The translations under genes were made by a program, and so were the position numbers. Positions 16,918-26,000 of a stretch of 33,620 nucleotides of DNA are shown here, piece after piece. Source of the DNA: Parashewanella hymeniacidonis. GTDB taxonomy: Bacteria; Pseudomonadota; Gammaproteobacteria; Enterobacterales; Shewanellaceae. The stretch's first letter is position 1. Each line of letters starts with the position of its first letter. The notes under the pieces were generated by a model. It saw only the letters and a list, made by a program, of their open reading frames with translations, did no database searches and had not been told where the DNA came from. Location of the stretch: assembly GCF_016900895.1 (NCBI RefSeq), contig NZ_JAFEUN010000050.1:1-33620 (forward strand), written 5' to 3'.

Positions 16918-17184
16918 TATACCCATGATACCTGAAGATGCTCGATTTCAGCGAGAATGCACAACTTGTTAATCAAGGCGACAGTGTGCGGCAATAGTGA
17001 GCTATTGTTAGCACTGGCAACGAAGAGTAGCAAGCTGTGCAACTCGCACTACGTGGACTTCTCAGCGCCAATTCTTCTTTGTTACATTAGCTCGAAAGAA
17101 TCCCGATATTCCTTCGCTAATGCGCCTCAAAGAATTGGCGCTGAAAAAGTTCTGAAACATGCATCTTCAAGTATCATGGGTATA
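16918..17184. mobile_element. Family A miniature inverted-repeat element (complete, 267 bp)
   Basis: Terminal inverted repeats of 24 bases with one mismatch: TATACCCATGATACCTGAAG... at 16918 and the complement of TATACCCATGATACTTGAAG... ending at 17184. If the outer TA is a duplicated target dinucleotide, the element proper is TACCC...GGGTA, as in Tc1/IS630-type MITEs; this is inference. An internal inverted repeat, CAGCGCCAATTCTTCTTTG (17063-17081) against CAAAGAATTGGCGCTG (17128-17143), could fold into a second hairpin, and CAATAG/CTATTG forms a small one near 17000. It has no coding capacity. It fills most of the gap between the coiled-coil gene and the PqaA-type gene. Other copies or ends are at 14694, 20286 and 33501. 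Confidence 0.88.
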
Positions 17185-17260
17185 TCGCCTTTATGAGTCA
17201 GTCTAGATTCAGATAAATTGATTACTCTCTGAAAGTCGCAGTCTATCTAAAGGTATCTTT

Positions 17261-18748
17261 ATGAACCAAAGAGGTCTTTATTTTAAATTTTTACTTCCAA
17301 TTTTTGCTTCAGTTTTAACGATATGCAGCTCCCAAGTTTATGCTGCAACACAAAACTGTAGTAATTCATTTCTTTCCACACACCCTCATAATGTTCTGAA
17401 CTGTTATATAACAAGTAGTCAAAAGCCCAGCTGGAACTTAGTGTCATCCGATAAAAATAAAGACGAAACCATTTATCACTACGATCTAACCAGCCAATTT
17501 TGGCCTCCTCAAGACGTCAGTAACTTTGGTACTGAGTGGCATCATCAACTCGATGTTATCGTGCCTAAACAGATTAAAAATAAACAAAGCTTATTGTTTA
17601 TTACAGGTGGTAAAAATCGGGATAAAAACGAAAGTTTATTAACTGCACGAACTATTTCCAGTAGTGGAAGTAGTACTATTACTGAAACCCAAGTTGCTGC
17701 GGCCGTTTCTGAAGAATTTGGTTCAATAGTCGCAGTACTCAAACAAGTACCAAATCAATTTATTTCGTTTGAAGACGGTGTTCCACGTCAAGAAGATGGA
17801 ATCATTGCCTACAGTTGGAATCGATTTATGGATGATCCCACCCATGGTAAGTACTGGCCTGCGCATATAGCAATGACAAAAGCAGCAGTAAGTGCAATGA
17901 ATCTAATTCAATCTGAAGCCGCTCGACAAGGATATATTCAACCGCAACACTTTATTGTTTCAGGTGCAAGCAAACGGGGTTGGATTACATGGTTAACTGC
18001 GCTTGCAGATCAACGTGTCAATGCCATTATTCCTATGGTAATTGATATTTTCAATGTAAAGCATAACCTTGAGCATATCTATAAAGCCTATAATGATTGG
18101 CCTGATGCTTTTAATGACTTCGTTGAACAAGGTGTAACCAATAGACTCCAAACGCCTGAGTTCACTCAATTAATGAATATTGAAGATCCAGTATCTTATA
18201 TGAATGTCACAAAGTATCGGAAAAGGTTATCGATTCCGAAACTCATCATTAATGCATCGTCCGATGAGTTCTTTCCACCCGACTCGTTACAACAATACAT
18301 ACGTTTTATCCCGGGTGACAACCTGTTCCATACTGAGGCTAACCAGTCTCACCATATTCAAGGATCACTCAACTTATTTGCATTAATCTCTAATTTCTAT
18401 CAAATGGTTTTAGATAAAGCTAATTTCCCTAAAGTGTCATGGGAACCTGATTATCAACACCATATTATCAAAATTAAAACTGACTTTATTCCGGTAGGTA
18501 GTGTCACTTTGTGGAAAGCGTTTAATCCCCAAAAAAGAGATTTCAGAAAAAAAACTACTGGTGCAAAATATATAGACGCAACGTTTGAAGGTGGACAATG
18601 TGATAAACAAACACACTCCTGCGTGTTTACATTGAACCAAGATAGCCTAAAAACGGGATTTACAGCTCGTTATTTAGATTTTACATTTAACGACACTAAA
18701 GGACATGCGCTCGACCTTACGTCGCCAGTATTTATAAATCAAAAGTAA
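17261..18748 (+). CDS. Secreted PhoPQ-activated pathogenicity-related (PqaA-type) hydrolase
   Basis: A 495-residue exported protein with a signal peptide (about 1-28, cleavage likely after SQVYA). It belongs to the PhoPQ_related family, a divergent alpha/beta-hydrolase group including Salmonella PqaA; the substrate is unknown. Visible family blocks: YSWNRFMDDPTHGKYWPAHIAMTKAA (from about 184), nucleophile elbow SGASKRGW (Ser237), PMVIDIFNVKHNLEHIYKAY, the PKLIINASSDEFFPPDS strand with candidate acid Asp335, and NQSHHIQGS with candidate histidines 364-365. A beta-rich C-terminal extension follows. AAAGG precedes the ATG. No PhoP box was recognised in the 76 bases between the family A element and the start, so PhoPQ control cannot be assumed. 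It is monocistronic, ending in a hairpin. Confidence 0.88.
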   Translation: MNQRGLYFKFLLPIFASVLTICSSQVYAATQNCSNSFLSTHPHNVLNCYITSSQKPSWNLVSSDKNKDETIYHYDLTSQFWPPQDVSNFGTEWHHQLDVIVPKQIKNKQSLLFITGGKNRDKNESLLTARTISSSGSSTITETQVAAAVSEEFGSIVAVLKQVPNQFISFEDGVPRQEDGIIAYSWNRFMDDPTHGKYWPAHIAMTKAAVSAMNLIQSEAARQGYIQPQHFIVSGASKRGWITWLTALADQRVNAIIPMVIDIFNVKHNLEHIYKAYNDWPDAFNDFVEQGVTNRLQTPEFTQLMNIEDPVSYMNVTKYRKRLSIPKLIINASSDEFFPPDSLQQYIRFIPGDNLFHTEANQSHHIQGSLNLFALISNFYQMVLDKANFPKVSWEPDYQHHIIKIKTDFIPVGSVTLWKAFNPQKRDFRKKTTGAKYIDATFEGGQCDKQTHSCVFTLNQDSLKTGFTARYLDFTFNDTKGHALDLTSPVFINQK

Positions 18749-18760
18749 GCCATTGGCATA

Positions 18761-18791
18761 AAAGCATCCTGTATACCCATCAGGATGCTTT
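18761..18791 (+). terminator. Terminator-like hairpin after the PqaA-type gene
   Basis: AAAGCATCCTG (18761-18771) pairs perfectly with CAGGATGCTTT (18781-18791) around a 9-base loop TATACCCAT. The T-run is short. It starts 12 bases after the stop. Confidence 0.7.
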
Positions 18792-18798
18792 AACCTAG

Positions 18799-18918
18799 AA
18801 AACTCAGTTGGGTACGTTTCAAGCGCAGAGTATTCACCCAACAGGTGATAATATTAAATCAGGTTATTAATTTACTTTCATGGGCATAAAAAGTCATTTA
18901 GCGTTCAACTGAGTTTTT
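18799..18918 (+). other. Structured intergenic segment ending in a T-run (possible small RNA or second terminator)
   Basis: AAAACTCAGTTG (18799-18810) and CAACTGAGTTTT (18906-18917) are perfect complements 95 bases apart, and the second arm runs into seven T. Inside, GTTGGGT (18807-18813) can alternatively pair with ACCCAAC (18836-18842), overlapping the first arm, so two structures compete. It lies in the convergent gap between the PqaA-type gene and yejK. No promoter was identified. Confidence 0.35.
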
Positions 18919-18935
18919 TTAGATTGAATTAAAAT

Positions 18936-19964
18936 CTACTCACCTTTCAAGCGTCTATCCAACTGCTCTTTGAGGTTAGCTGGCACACCTTTAATCATAA
19001 TCGTGTCAGAAATGGGATCGTAAATCACACGTTCGCCTAGGTGTTTACCGTCAAAACTTAAACTTACGCCACCACCTGTACCAGAAAACTTTTTCAATTG
19101 ACGAAGCGTCGCTTTATCGGCAGGAAAAGACTCATCCAGTTCGTATTCACCAGTATTGGCAAAATCATAAAACGAATCCATTCCGCCCTCTTCTAACTCT
19201 GAAGCTAAGGATTTCAGATCGATATCATCTCCGACGTCAGACTGTTCAGTGCAATAATTGAAAACTTTTTCACGTACGTCTTGTTTTTCATCCTTTGTGA
19301 GCTCATTAGAGGAGACGAAATCTTCCAATGCAACCATTAAGTTTTTATTTTGTACTTTAGTATTAACACCTTCAACACAGCCCATAAAATCTAAGAAAAA
19401 GTCAGCCACTTTCCGCCCTGCTCGACCTCGCACAAATGAAATGTATTTTTTAGACTCAGGATCAGCTTGCAGCTCAGTTAAATCTATTCTGGCTGCTAAC
19501 TGCAGGTTATTTAAATCCAAATGATTATTTTGTGAAAGCTCCATGTCATCTAATACAGTCATTGACTGTTTAGCATTTAACAATGCAACGAACAAAAACT
19601 CACTGGTTAAGTTGGTATAGCTTGCCATCAACAGGAAACCACCTTGGCTGAAGTCATACTTTGCTAACTCTTGCTGTAATAACTGACTCGCTTTGCTTGT
19701 AAATTCAACAAAACCTAATTCGCCTTGACGATATTGAGTTAATTGGTCTGAAAACACAGTACTGGCTTCACCATCTTCTTCAGGTACACCAAAATAGCCA
19801 AAGCCTTTGCCTGCTTTACTGGTATAAGTTTGATGAAGCTCTTCAAGCATTACTTCAACTGCGGAGCCATTAAGTAAAGGCTGTGGACGGAGCCGGCATG
19901 TTAATTTACCTTCAGCGGCTTGCGTGATTTCGTGAATAATTGCTTGGTCAATTGAAATAGTCAT
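18936..19964 (-). CDS. yejK: Nucleoid-associated protein YejK (NdpA)
   Basis: Nucleoid-associated protein of the 37-kDa NA family; E. coli YejK also interacts with topoisomerases. The 342 residues (E. coli 335) begin with the typical [15 protein letters not shown] and contain [64 protein letters not shown] and the C-terminal [21 protein letters not shown]. It diverges from yejL across only 75 bases, the same yejK/yejL-yejM arrangement as in E. coli, which supports the assignment. Confidence 0.95.
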   Translation of the reverse strand: MTISIDQAIIHEITQAAEGKLTCRLRPQPLLNGSAVEVMLEELHQTYTSKAGKGFGYFGVPEEDGEASTVFSDQLTQYRQGELGFVEFTSKASQLLQQELAKYDFSQGGFLLMASYTNLTSEFLFVALLNAKQSMTVLDDMELSQNNHLDLNNLQLAARIDLTELQADPESKKYISFVRGRAGRKVADFFLDFMGCVEGVNTKVQNKNLMVALEDFVSSNELTKDEKQDVREKVFNYCTEQSDVGDDIDLKSLASELEEGGMDSFYDFANTGEYELDESFPADKATLRQLKKFSGTGGGVSLSFDGKHLGERVIYDPISDTIMIKGVPANLKEQLDRRLKGE

Positions 19965-20039
19965 ATGGCGTTAGTGATAGTCATTTAAATTTTCGGTATT
20001 ATATGCCGCTAATTCTATTCTTTGTGAATCATTTTTTTT

Positions 20040-20261
20040 ATGGCTGTACAATCTAAATACAAAAACGAACAAATCGAATCAATCATCAATGAAGTTCTTG
20101 CTGTGCTAGACAAGCACCAAGCGCCGATAGACCTAAGCTTAATGGTACTAGGAAATAGCATTACGCATATTATCGAAAGTAAAATTTCAGAAGAGTCTAG
20201 AGAAGCCATTGTTGAGCAGTTTGCAACGGCACTTAAACAATCGACTAAAGTTAAGAAGTAA
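20040..20261 (+). CDS. yejL: YejL family protein (DUF1414)
   Basis: A 73-residue helical protein of unknown function, conserved between yejK and yejM in gammaproteobacteria. It begins MAVQSKYKNEQIESIINEVLAVLDKHQAPIDLSLMVLGN and has the family's characteristic length and the IT.II pattern in the middle. The ATG follows a run of eight T with no clear ribosome site, so initiation may be inefficient or nearly leaderless. It is separated from yejM by 99 bases containing a family A end. Confidence 0.9.
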   Translation: MAVQSKYKNEQIESIINEVLAVLDKHQAPIDLSLMVLGNSITHIIESKISEESREAIVEQFATALKQSTKVKK

Positions 20262-20285
20262 TTGACGCCTGTGATAGCGCAAGTT

Positions 20286-20309
20286 GCATCTTGAAGTATC
20301 ACGGGTATA
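20286..20309. repeat. Isolated family A element end between yejL and yejM
   Basis: GCATCTTGAAGTATCACGGGTATA is 24 bases and matches the complete element's right end (17161-17184) at 22 of 24 positions by eye. No partner end is nearby. It separates two genes that are otherwise conserved neighbours. Confidence 0.65.
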
Positions 20310-20360
20310 AGATAGTCACACTTAATCTTTTTTCTTAAAAAGCAGAAACTTGAGCTAATA

Positions 20361-22157
20361 ATGCAAGATAATATCTTTGAAGCAAAAAAACGACTTGGAA
20401 GAGATAAAGTATCAAACTTAATCAACTGGGGACATTGGTTTGCTTTTTATAATGGCTTACTCGCCATTCTTATTGGCTCAAAATACATTTTAGCTTTAGG
20501 TTTACCTGAATCCATTGCGGGTTGGGGGTATTTGACTCTATACACCGTCGGCCAGTTTTGCTTTTTATCCTTTATTGTTTATTTGGTCTGTTTATTTCCA
20601 ACAACTCTATTACTTCCCTATTCTAGAATCTTAAGAGGTTTTGCTGCCATCGTTGCTACAATAGGTTTAACGACACTGTTGTATGACACTAAGATTTTTG
20701 AGGTTTATGGAATTCACCTAAGTCCTTTCGCTGTTGACCTTGCATGGACTGATCTCAACGCATTGTTCCACGGCTATTCGTATTTTATTACCCCGATTAT
20801 CATCCTTGTCATCGAGCTCACACTTGCCAACTACCTGTGGAAGCGAATTAATAAAATCCAAAAACGCAACAATGGCCCAAAAGTGTTAGCGGTTTTAGGT
20901 ACGTGCTTCATAGGAAGCCACTTAATTCATATTTGGGCTGATGCTGCTAATGTCATTGATATTACTCGATTCGATGAAGCTTATCCGCTTTCTTACCCTG
21001 CGACTGCTAAAAGTTTTATGGAAAGACACGGGATAGAGAGAAGGCAAAGTTCACTGTCAAAAGTTGGAAGCGAAACAACTCTTGAATATCCACAAGTCGC
21101 CATGCAGTGCACTGCTGAGACGAAGCCAAATGTTCTTTTCATCTCAGTGACCAGTTTGCGCAAAGATATGCTCAATAAAGAGACGATGCCATTTTTATCT
21201 CAATATGCGCAAAATAACTTAGATTTCACTCATCATTTTTCTGGTGGTAACGGTTATAACAGCAGTATGTTTTCAATGTTATACTCGCTCCAAACCTCGT
21301 ACATGGACTCTGATTTGTTTGCCTTTAAAACGCCTGTGCTAACGCAGGAATTTAAACATCAGGGTTATAAGTTAGGTCTGTTTAACTCAGAGAACTTTAA
21401 TCGTGATGTTGAGCCACTCGCCATATTTAATGATTTCGATAAACATTTGGTTAAACCACATCATAACAATGCCATCGCAGATGCCAGTATTATTGAAAGC
21501 TTTAAAGCATGGAAAACAAAGCAACATCAACCTTGGTTCGCTTTAGTTAATTTAAATGCAACGGAAACTTACGACACGCCTGTAGGCTATCTTGGCATCA
21601 AAACCGTAAAAACGCCTGCAGACTACAAACCCGCACAGCGGGTGTTATTTAATCAATACCGTCAATCAGCAAGCTACGTTGATAAACAGCTAAAAAACCT
21701 CATCGATAATATTTCTCAAGATACGATCGTAGTGGTTACAGGTGCAAACGGTGCTGTTTTTGATCTCAAGAACGATTACAAAGATTCTTTGTCACCGCAA
21801 AATGTAGAAGTGCCGCTCGTTATACATTGGCCTGGTAAAGGCAAACAGGTAATTAACTACCGTACCACACACTACAATATTGCTCCGACTCTATTAAAGC
21901 GTGTGTTAGGTTGCTCAAACCCAGATACTGATTACAGCTCTGGTCATAATTTGCTTGAACCTAACCCGAATGATTGGGTTTATGTTGGAGACCAACGAGT
22001 CTTTGCTATCTATCAACAAAATGAAATTACTGTAATTGATAGGCATGGCAAGTATCGTATTTATGATATTAATTTCGAAAATCGCCTTCATAAAAAGCTG
22101 AGCGCTCCAGAACTTATTCAAGTCATGCGTGAAGGTCGCCGCCTTTATAACAATTAA
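20361..22157 (+). CDS. yejM: Inner-membrane sulfatase-like protein YejM (PbgA/LapC)
   Basis: Inner-membrane protein that in enterics senses periplasmic-leaflet LPS and restrains FtsH-LapB degradation of LpxC; it was earlier linked with cardiolipin. The 598 residues (E. coli 586) have five N-terminal membrane helices (about 22-46, 54-80, 82-108, 138-160 and 174-192), a linker, and a periplasmic sulfatase-fold domain from about 250 (KPNVLFISVTSLRKDMLNKETMPFLSQYA; HHFSGGNGYNSSMFSMLYSL; VPLVIHWPG). The expected catalytic Ser/Thr position lies in VTSLRKDM, and the domain is generally considered non-sulfatase. It is downstream of yejL and possibly co-transcribed despite the inserted repeat. yjbQ follows after 19 bases. 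Confidence 0.95.
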   Translation: MQDNIFEAKKRLGRDKVSNLINWGHWFAFYNGLLAILIGSKYILALGLPESIAGWGYLTLYTVGQFCFLSFIVYLVCLFPTTLLLPYSRILRGFAAIVATIGLTTLLYDTKIFEVYGIHLSPFAVDLAWTDLNALFHGYSYFITPIIILVIELTLANYLWKRINKIQKRNNGPKVLAVLGTCFIGSHLIHIWADAANVIDITRFDEAYPLSYPATAKSFMERHGIERRQSSLSKVGSETTLEYPQVAMQCTAETKPNVLFISVTSLRKDMLNKETMPFLSQYAQNNLDFTHHFSGGNGYNSSMFSMLYSLQTSYMDSDLFAFKTPVLTQEFKHQGYKLGLFNSENFNRDVEPLAIFNDFDKHLVKPHHNNAIADASIIESFKAWKTKQHQPWFALVNLNATETYDTPVGYLGIKTVKTPADYKPAQRVLFNQYRQSASYVDKQLKNLIDNISQDTIVVVTGANGAVFDLKNDYKDSLSPQNVEVPLVIHWPGKGKQVINYRTTHYNIAPTLLKRVLGCSNPDTDYSSGHNLLEPNPNDWVYVGDQRVFAIYQQNEITVIDRHGKYRIYDINFENRLHKKLSAPELIQVMREGRRLYNN

Positions 22158-22176
22158 TGGTAAAACTTAGATTAAT

Positions 22177-22596
22177 ATGTGGTATCAAACTGAAATTCGA
22201 TTATCAGCTAAAACTCGTGGCTTTCATTTAATTACTGACGAAGTGATAAATAAACTGCCTGAGATACAAAATCTTAATATAGGTTTGTTGCACTTATTCA
22301 TTAAGCATACTTCAGCCTCGTTAACCCTTAACGAAAACGCAGATCCTACTGTTCGTCAAGATTTTGAAAGTTACTTTAATCACTCAGTAAAAGAGAACGA
22401 ACCATACTATAAACACACTTATGAAGGCAGTGACGACATGCCTGCCCACTTAAAGGCAAGCTTACTAGGAAGTAGTGTCACTATTCCAATTACTAATGGC
22501 AGTTTAAATACAGGGATTTGGCAAGGAATTTACCTAGGTGAACACCGAGACTATGGAGGCTCAAGAACTTTAGTCGTAACCATTCATGGGGAGTAA
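22177..22596 (+). CDS. yjbQ: YjbQ family protein (UPF0047)
   Basis: Small beta-barrel, trimer-forming family; the E. coli member has weak thiamine-phosphate synthase activity, and the physiological role is unsettled. The 139 residues (E. coli 138) have the signature HTSASLTLNENADPTVRQDFE, DDMPAHLKASLLGSSVTIPI and the terminal GIWQGIYLGEHRDYGGSRTLVVTIHGE. It starts 19 bases after yejM and is likely co-transcribed with it, an arrangement I do not associate with E. coli. Confidence 0.93.
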   Translation: MWYQTEIRLSAKTRGFHLITDEVINKLPEIQNLNIGLLHLFIKHTSASLTLNENADPTVRQDFESYFNHSVKENEPYYKHTYEGSDDMPAHLKASLLGSSVTIPITNGSLNTGIWQGIYLGEHRDYGGSRTLVVTIHGE

Positions 22597-22650
22597 TTCA
22601 TCTTCAGTAAAAAGAAATTAACTTTATACAACCACTCATTTTAAGTTACT

Positions 22651-22916
22651 TATACCAACTACAGTAATTAAATTCACAACTCAGAGCTCTGTACGCCATC
22701 AAAGTACAAGCAAAATTGGCGAAAACATAGCTATTCTACGTTGAGATAATTTTGAGTAGTAATTTGGTGGCGTACAAGCTCCCAATGGGCAAGGCTAAAG
22801 CTTTCCAATACAGCGTTACAAGTTTTTGCATTATCCCGATAGTGCTGCAGACTTGCGTCTTGTACTGAAAATCTTTAGCTATTGCTGAGTGGGAAGTTAA
22901 TTAATGTAATTGGTAT
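22651..22916. mobile_element. Family B miniature inverted-repeat element (about 266 bp)
   Basis: Left end TATACCAACTACAGTAATTAA (22651-22671) is matched at about 18 of 21 positions by the complement of the right end, AATACCAATTACATTAATTAA (22896-22916). TTACT occurs just outside the left end (22646-22650) and again at 22916-22920, overlapping the right end, so it may be a target duplication. A further internal inverted repeat pairs GAGCTCTGTACGCCATC (22683-22699) with the segment around 22763-22782 (GGTGGCGTACAAGCTC). There is no open frame. It occupies most of the yjbQ-to-lipoprotein gap and has the TATACC start in common with family A. Confidence 0.75.
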
Positions 22917-23019
22917 TACTTGCACTATCCTCCTCCGTTTTACTCCACAGACTCAGCTCTGAATAAACAGACTCTTACTACCCTCCTATTCGTTTAATAT
23001 TTCATCAATAGCATTTTTT

Positions 23020-23041
23020 TGTTAACACTAAAGTGTTAACA
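23020..23041. promoter_or_regulatory. Palindromic operator candidate upstream of the zincin lipoprotein
   Basis: Perfect 10-base arms TGTTAACACT (23020-23029) and AGTGTTAACA (23032-23041) separated by AA. It lies 49 bases before the chosen ATG and about 20 bases after a TAATAT (22995-23000) that could be a -10. The regulator is not identifiable from sequence alone. Confidence 0.5.
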
Positions 23042-23089
23042 TTACATTTACAAAAAATCAGTCTTCACAAACGAATCAGGGGAAGATTC

Positions 23090-26000
23090 ATGTTTACTCG
23101 CCATAATTATAAGCATTTAAGCGCTACAATTGGTTCCATATTACTTCTTTCAGCCTGTGGCGGAGGTTCATCAGATAAAGATGACGCTACCAAACCCACT
23201 CCACCACCATCAGGAAATACGGCACCAACATTAATTGTGAGCCAATTTACTGTTGATGAAGATGATATGTTAACCTCAAAAATTAATTTTAGTGATGCAG
23301 ATGGCGATAGTGTAACTTTAACCGTTGTATCTCAACCCGAAAACGGAACTTTATCAGTCAGCAATAACGGTAACTTTGATTATCTACCAAAACAAAATTT
23401 CAATGGTAGCGATACATTTACTGTAAAAGCCAGTGATGGTACTGACGAATCTGCTGCAGTTGCATTCAATATCGAAGTGAACCCAGTTAACGATGCACCG
23501 ACAGTTTCAGTTGAACAGTTTTCAATCGATGAAGATGAAGACAAAGCCTTAACTTCAACTATCAACTTTACTGATGTTGATAGTGACTCTGTTACTATAG
23601 AACTCGTGAGTGAAACGCAAAATGGTGAATTAACCCTTTCAGCAGACGGTATGTTCAGCTATTCACCAAACATCAACTTCAACGGAAATGATAGCTTTTC
23701 TGTGAAGGCCAGTGATGGTGATGCTCAATCTTCAGTAACTGTATTTAATATTGAAATTGCACCCGTCAATGATGCACCAACAATCGATGATATCGAACCA
23801 TTGTCATCCAAAAATACTGTAATTGAATTCACCATTCCAGCGACTGACGTTGATGGTGATGCATTGTCATACTCCACTAGCGCTGAACCTAAATATGGCA
23901 CCCTATCTATCTCTGAAGCAGGCATAGCCACATACACCCCTATCGAAGGCGCTGCAGGAGAAGAATCATTTCAAATTACCGCTTCAGATAATCACGAATC
24001 GGCATCTACAACGGTAACTATTGAAAATAATCTCGCTTATGAAGGACAAGTTAATGTCGACGACTTGGCGGATGTTCAAGTATTTTTAACATCTCCGTCG
24101 TTATTACTTCAAACAACACCAGCTTCTGATGGTAGTTTTAAGTTCTACACAGCTTCCGAGCAAGCTTTCGCTGTCAAAGCCCAAAAGGCAGGTTATCAGG
24201 CTGCCCCTGCAAAATTTATTGACCCAAACGCCCAACAAGCTAATAGTGCTTCTTTTTCTGCTCAAACAGAATCTAACGATGACAACGTTTTTGAGCTAAC
24301 AAAAATTGAAGGTGATACCTTCACTTATCATTGGGCTGAAGATCAATCTACAGCGGGCACCGAATACTCTGCTAATGTCAATCAAGCTATTGCTATCGAA
24401 TTTCTAGATGAAGAGATTACGCCTATTGATCAAGCTGCTGCCGACAAGTTACGTCATGATTATAATGTAGTACTTGTTGATTCAGAAAGCGGCACATGGT
24501 CCCAAGAGCATGCATACCGCATTCTCGAAACAATGAAATCAATTCCCCAAATACAACGTAATTCGTATAAAACACAGACATTAAAAGCAAGTAAATGGCA
24601 ACTTACTCAAGATTTCCTGCAAGACGACATCAGAATTTCTGAATCAAATGGCTTCAAATCAGTAACGATTTCAATCGCCGCTTTTGTAAATGCAACACCG
24701 AAAGTAGCTTTAGCTGATGGTCGACGTGGTGTGTTCTACTCACAACGACTACATCATGCACTGGTTCGTTACGTTACTAATAATGGACAGGATAAGACAG
24801 CTGTTGAAAAAATCCTTAATGACCGCTTCGGTATCAGTTCGAAAATTTCAAGTTACCCAACATTAACGCAAAACACGACAAATGAAGGTGCAGGTCGTTT
24901 CCAACAGTTCCATTCTGATGAGATTGTACGAATCATCAATATGTTTGAAGAAATGCCAAAAGGCATGCACAAACTGGCTGACCTAAAATATCTCGCTCGT
25001 CGTCTCAACGGTACACCACACCCACTTTATCCGACTGCAGCTGCAGTAGCTTGGCCTTCCGAAACCTACATTGAGTTTATGGAAACGGCCTTCACTGCAA
25101 GTACCGTAGCTCATGTACATCGATTGATTATTCATGAAAAAGCACACTTTTTGTGGGCTAACCATTTCGACCAAGCTCTAAAGGACGATTGGATTGAGCT
25201 CGGTGGTTGGTACTTTGAAAATAATGAATGGTTTACGACCAAACAAACTGAATTTGTATCAGCTTACTCTCATTCTGAAAACCCGAATGAAGACATGGCC
25301 GAAACTGTCGCCTATTTCATTGTTAATCCAGACAAATTACGTAGCCGCTCATTAGCAAAATATGAATTTGTGCGTGACCGCATAATGCAGGGTAGCTTCT
25401 ATCTTTCACAAATTCGTGATGACTTAACATTCCAAGTTTATAACCTATTTCCTGACTACGTATTCCCTGGGAAAATCAACCAAATCGACATCAGTGTTGA
25501 AGGCGCTGCTGACGAAGATAAAACGGTCACCGTAGAGCTAAAGCTACACGCACTTGATAATCAACTTGAAGGTGCCAAACATGCATACACTCGGATATTC
25601 AGTGAAACAGGCACCTATGTTGATTTATACCTATATCCGACTAATGGTCAGAACTTAGGAACAACACTCAAAGGGAGTTTCACTCTAAGCAAAAGAGCTA
25701 AAAATGGTTTCTGGCGTCCTGATCAAATCGTAATTTCTGACGAAGTTGGCAATGAGAGATATGCAGGCGCAAATGACTTTGGATGGAAGTTATTTGTAAA
25801 CAATAGCTTAGAAGACATCATTCCACCTCAATATATTGCTAATACCGCATCATTATCAAAAGTCACTACTACCCGTGAAGGTAATGAGGTCCAAATCATT
25901 ACTGCAGAATGGGAAGTTGATGAAAATGCTGAAATGGCAAATAATGGTGCATGCTATGCATCGATGAATGATCAGATCCCCGATACTTATCGAGTTGAAG

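Noticed and set aside
16957-17196. 79-codon open frame inside the family A element
   Set aside because: It crosses the terminal inverted repeat, has no ribosome site, and the same sequence is truncated in other copies; a chance frame in a non-coding element.
23033-23089. GTG start for the large lipoprotein
   Set aside because: It lies within the palindrome, has no ribosome site, and would put 19 residues in front of a proper lipoprotein signal.
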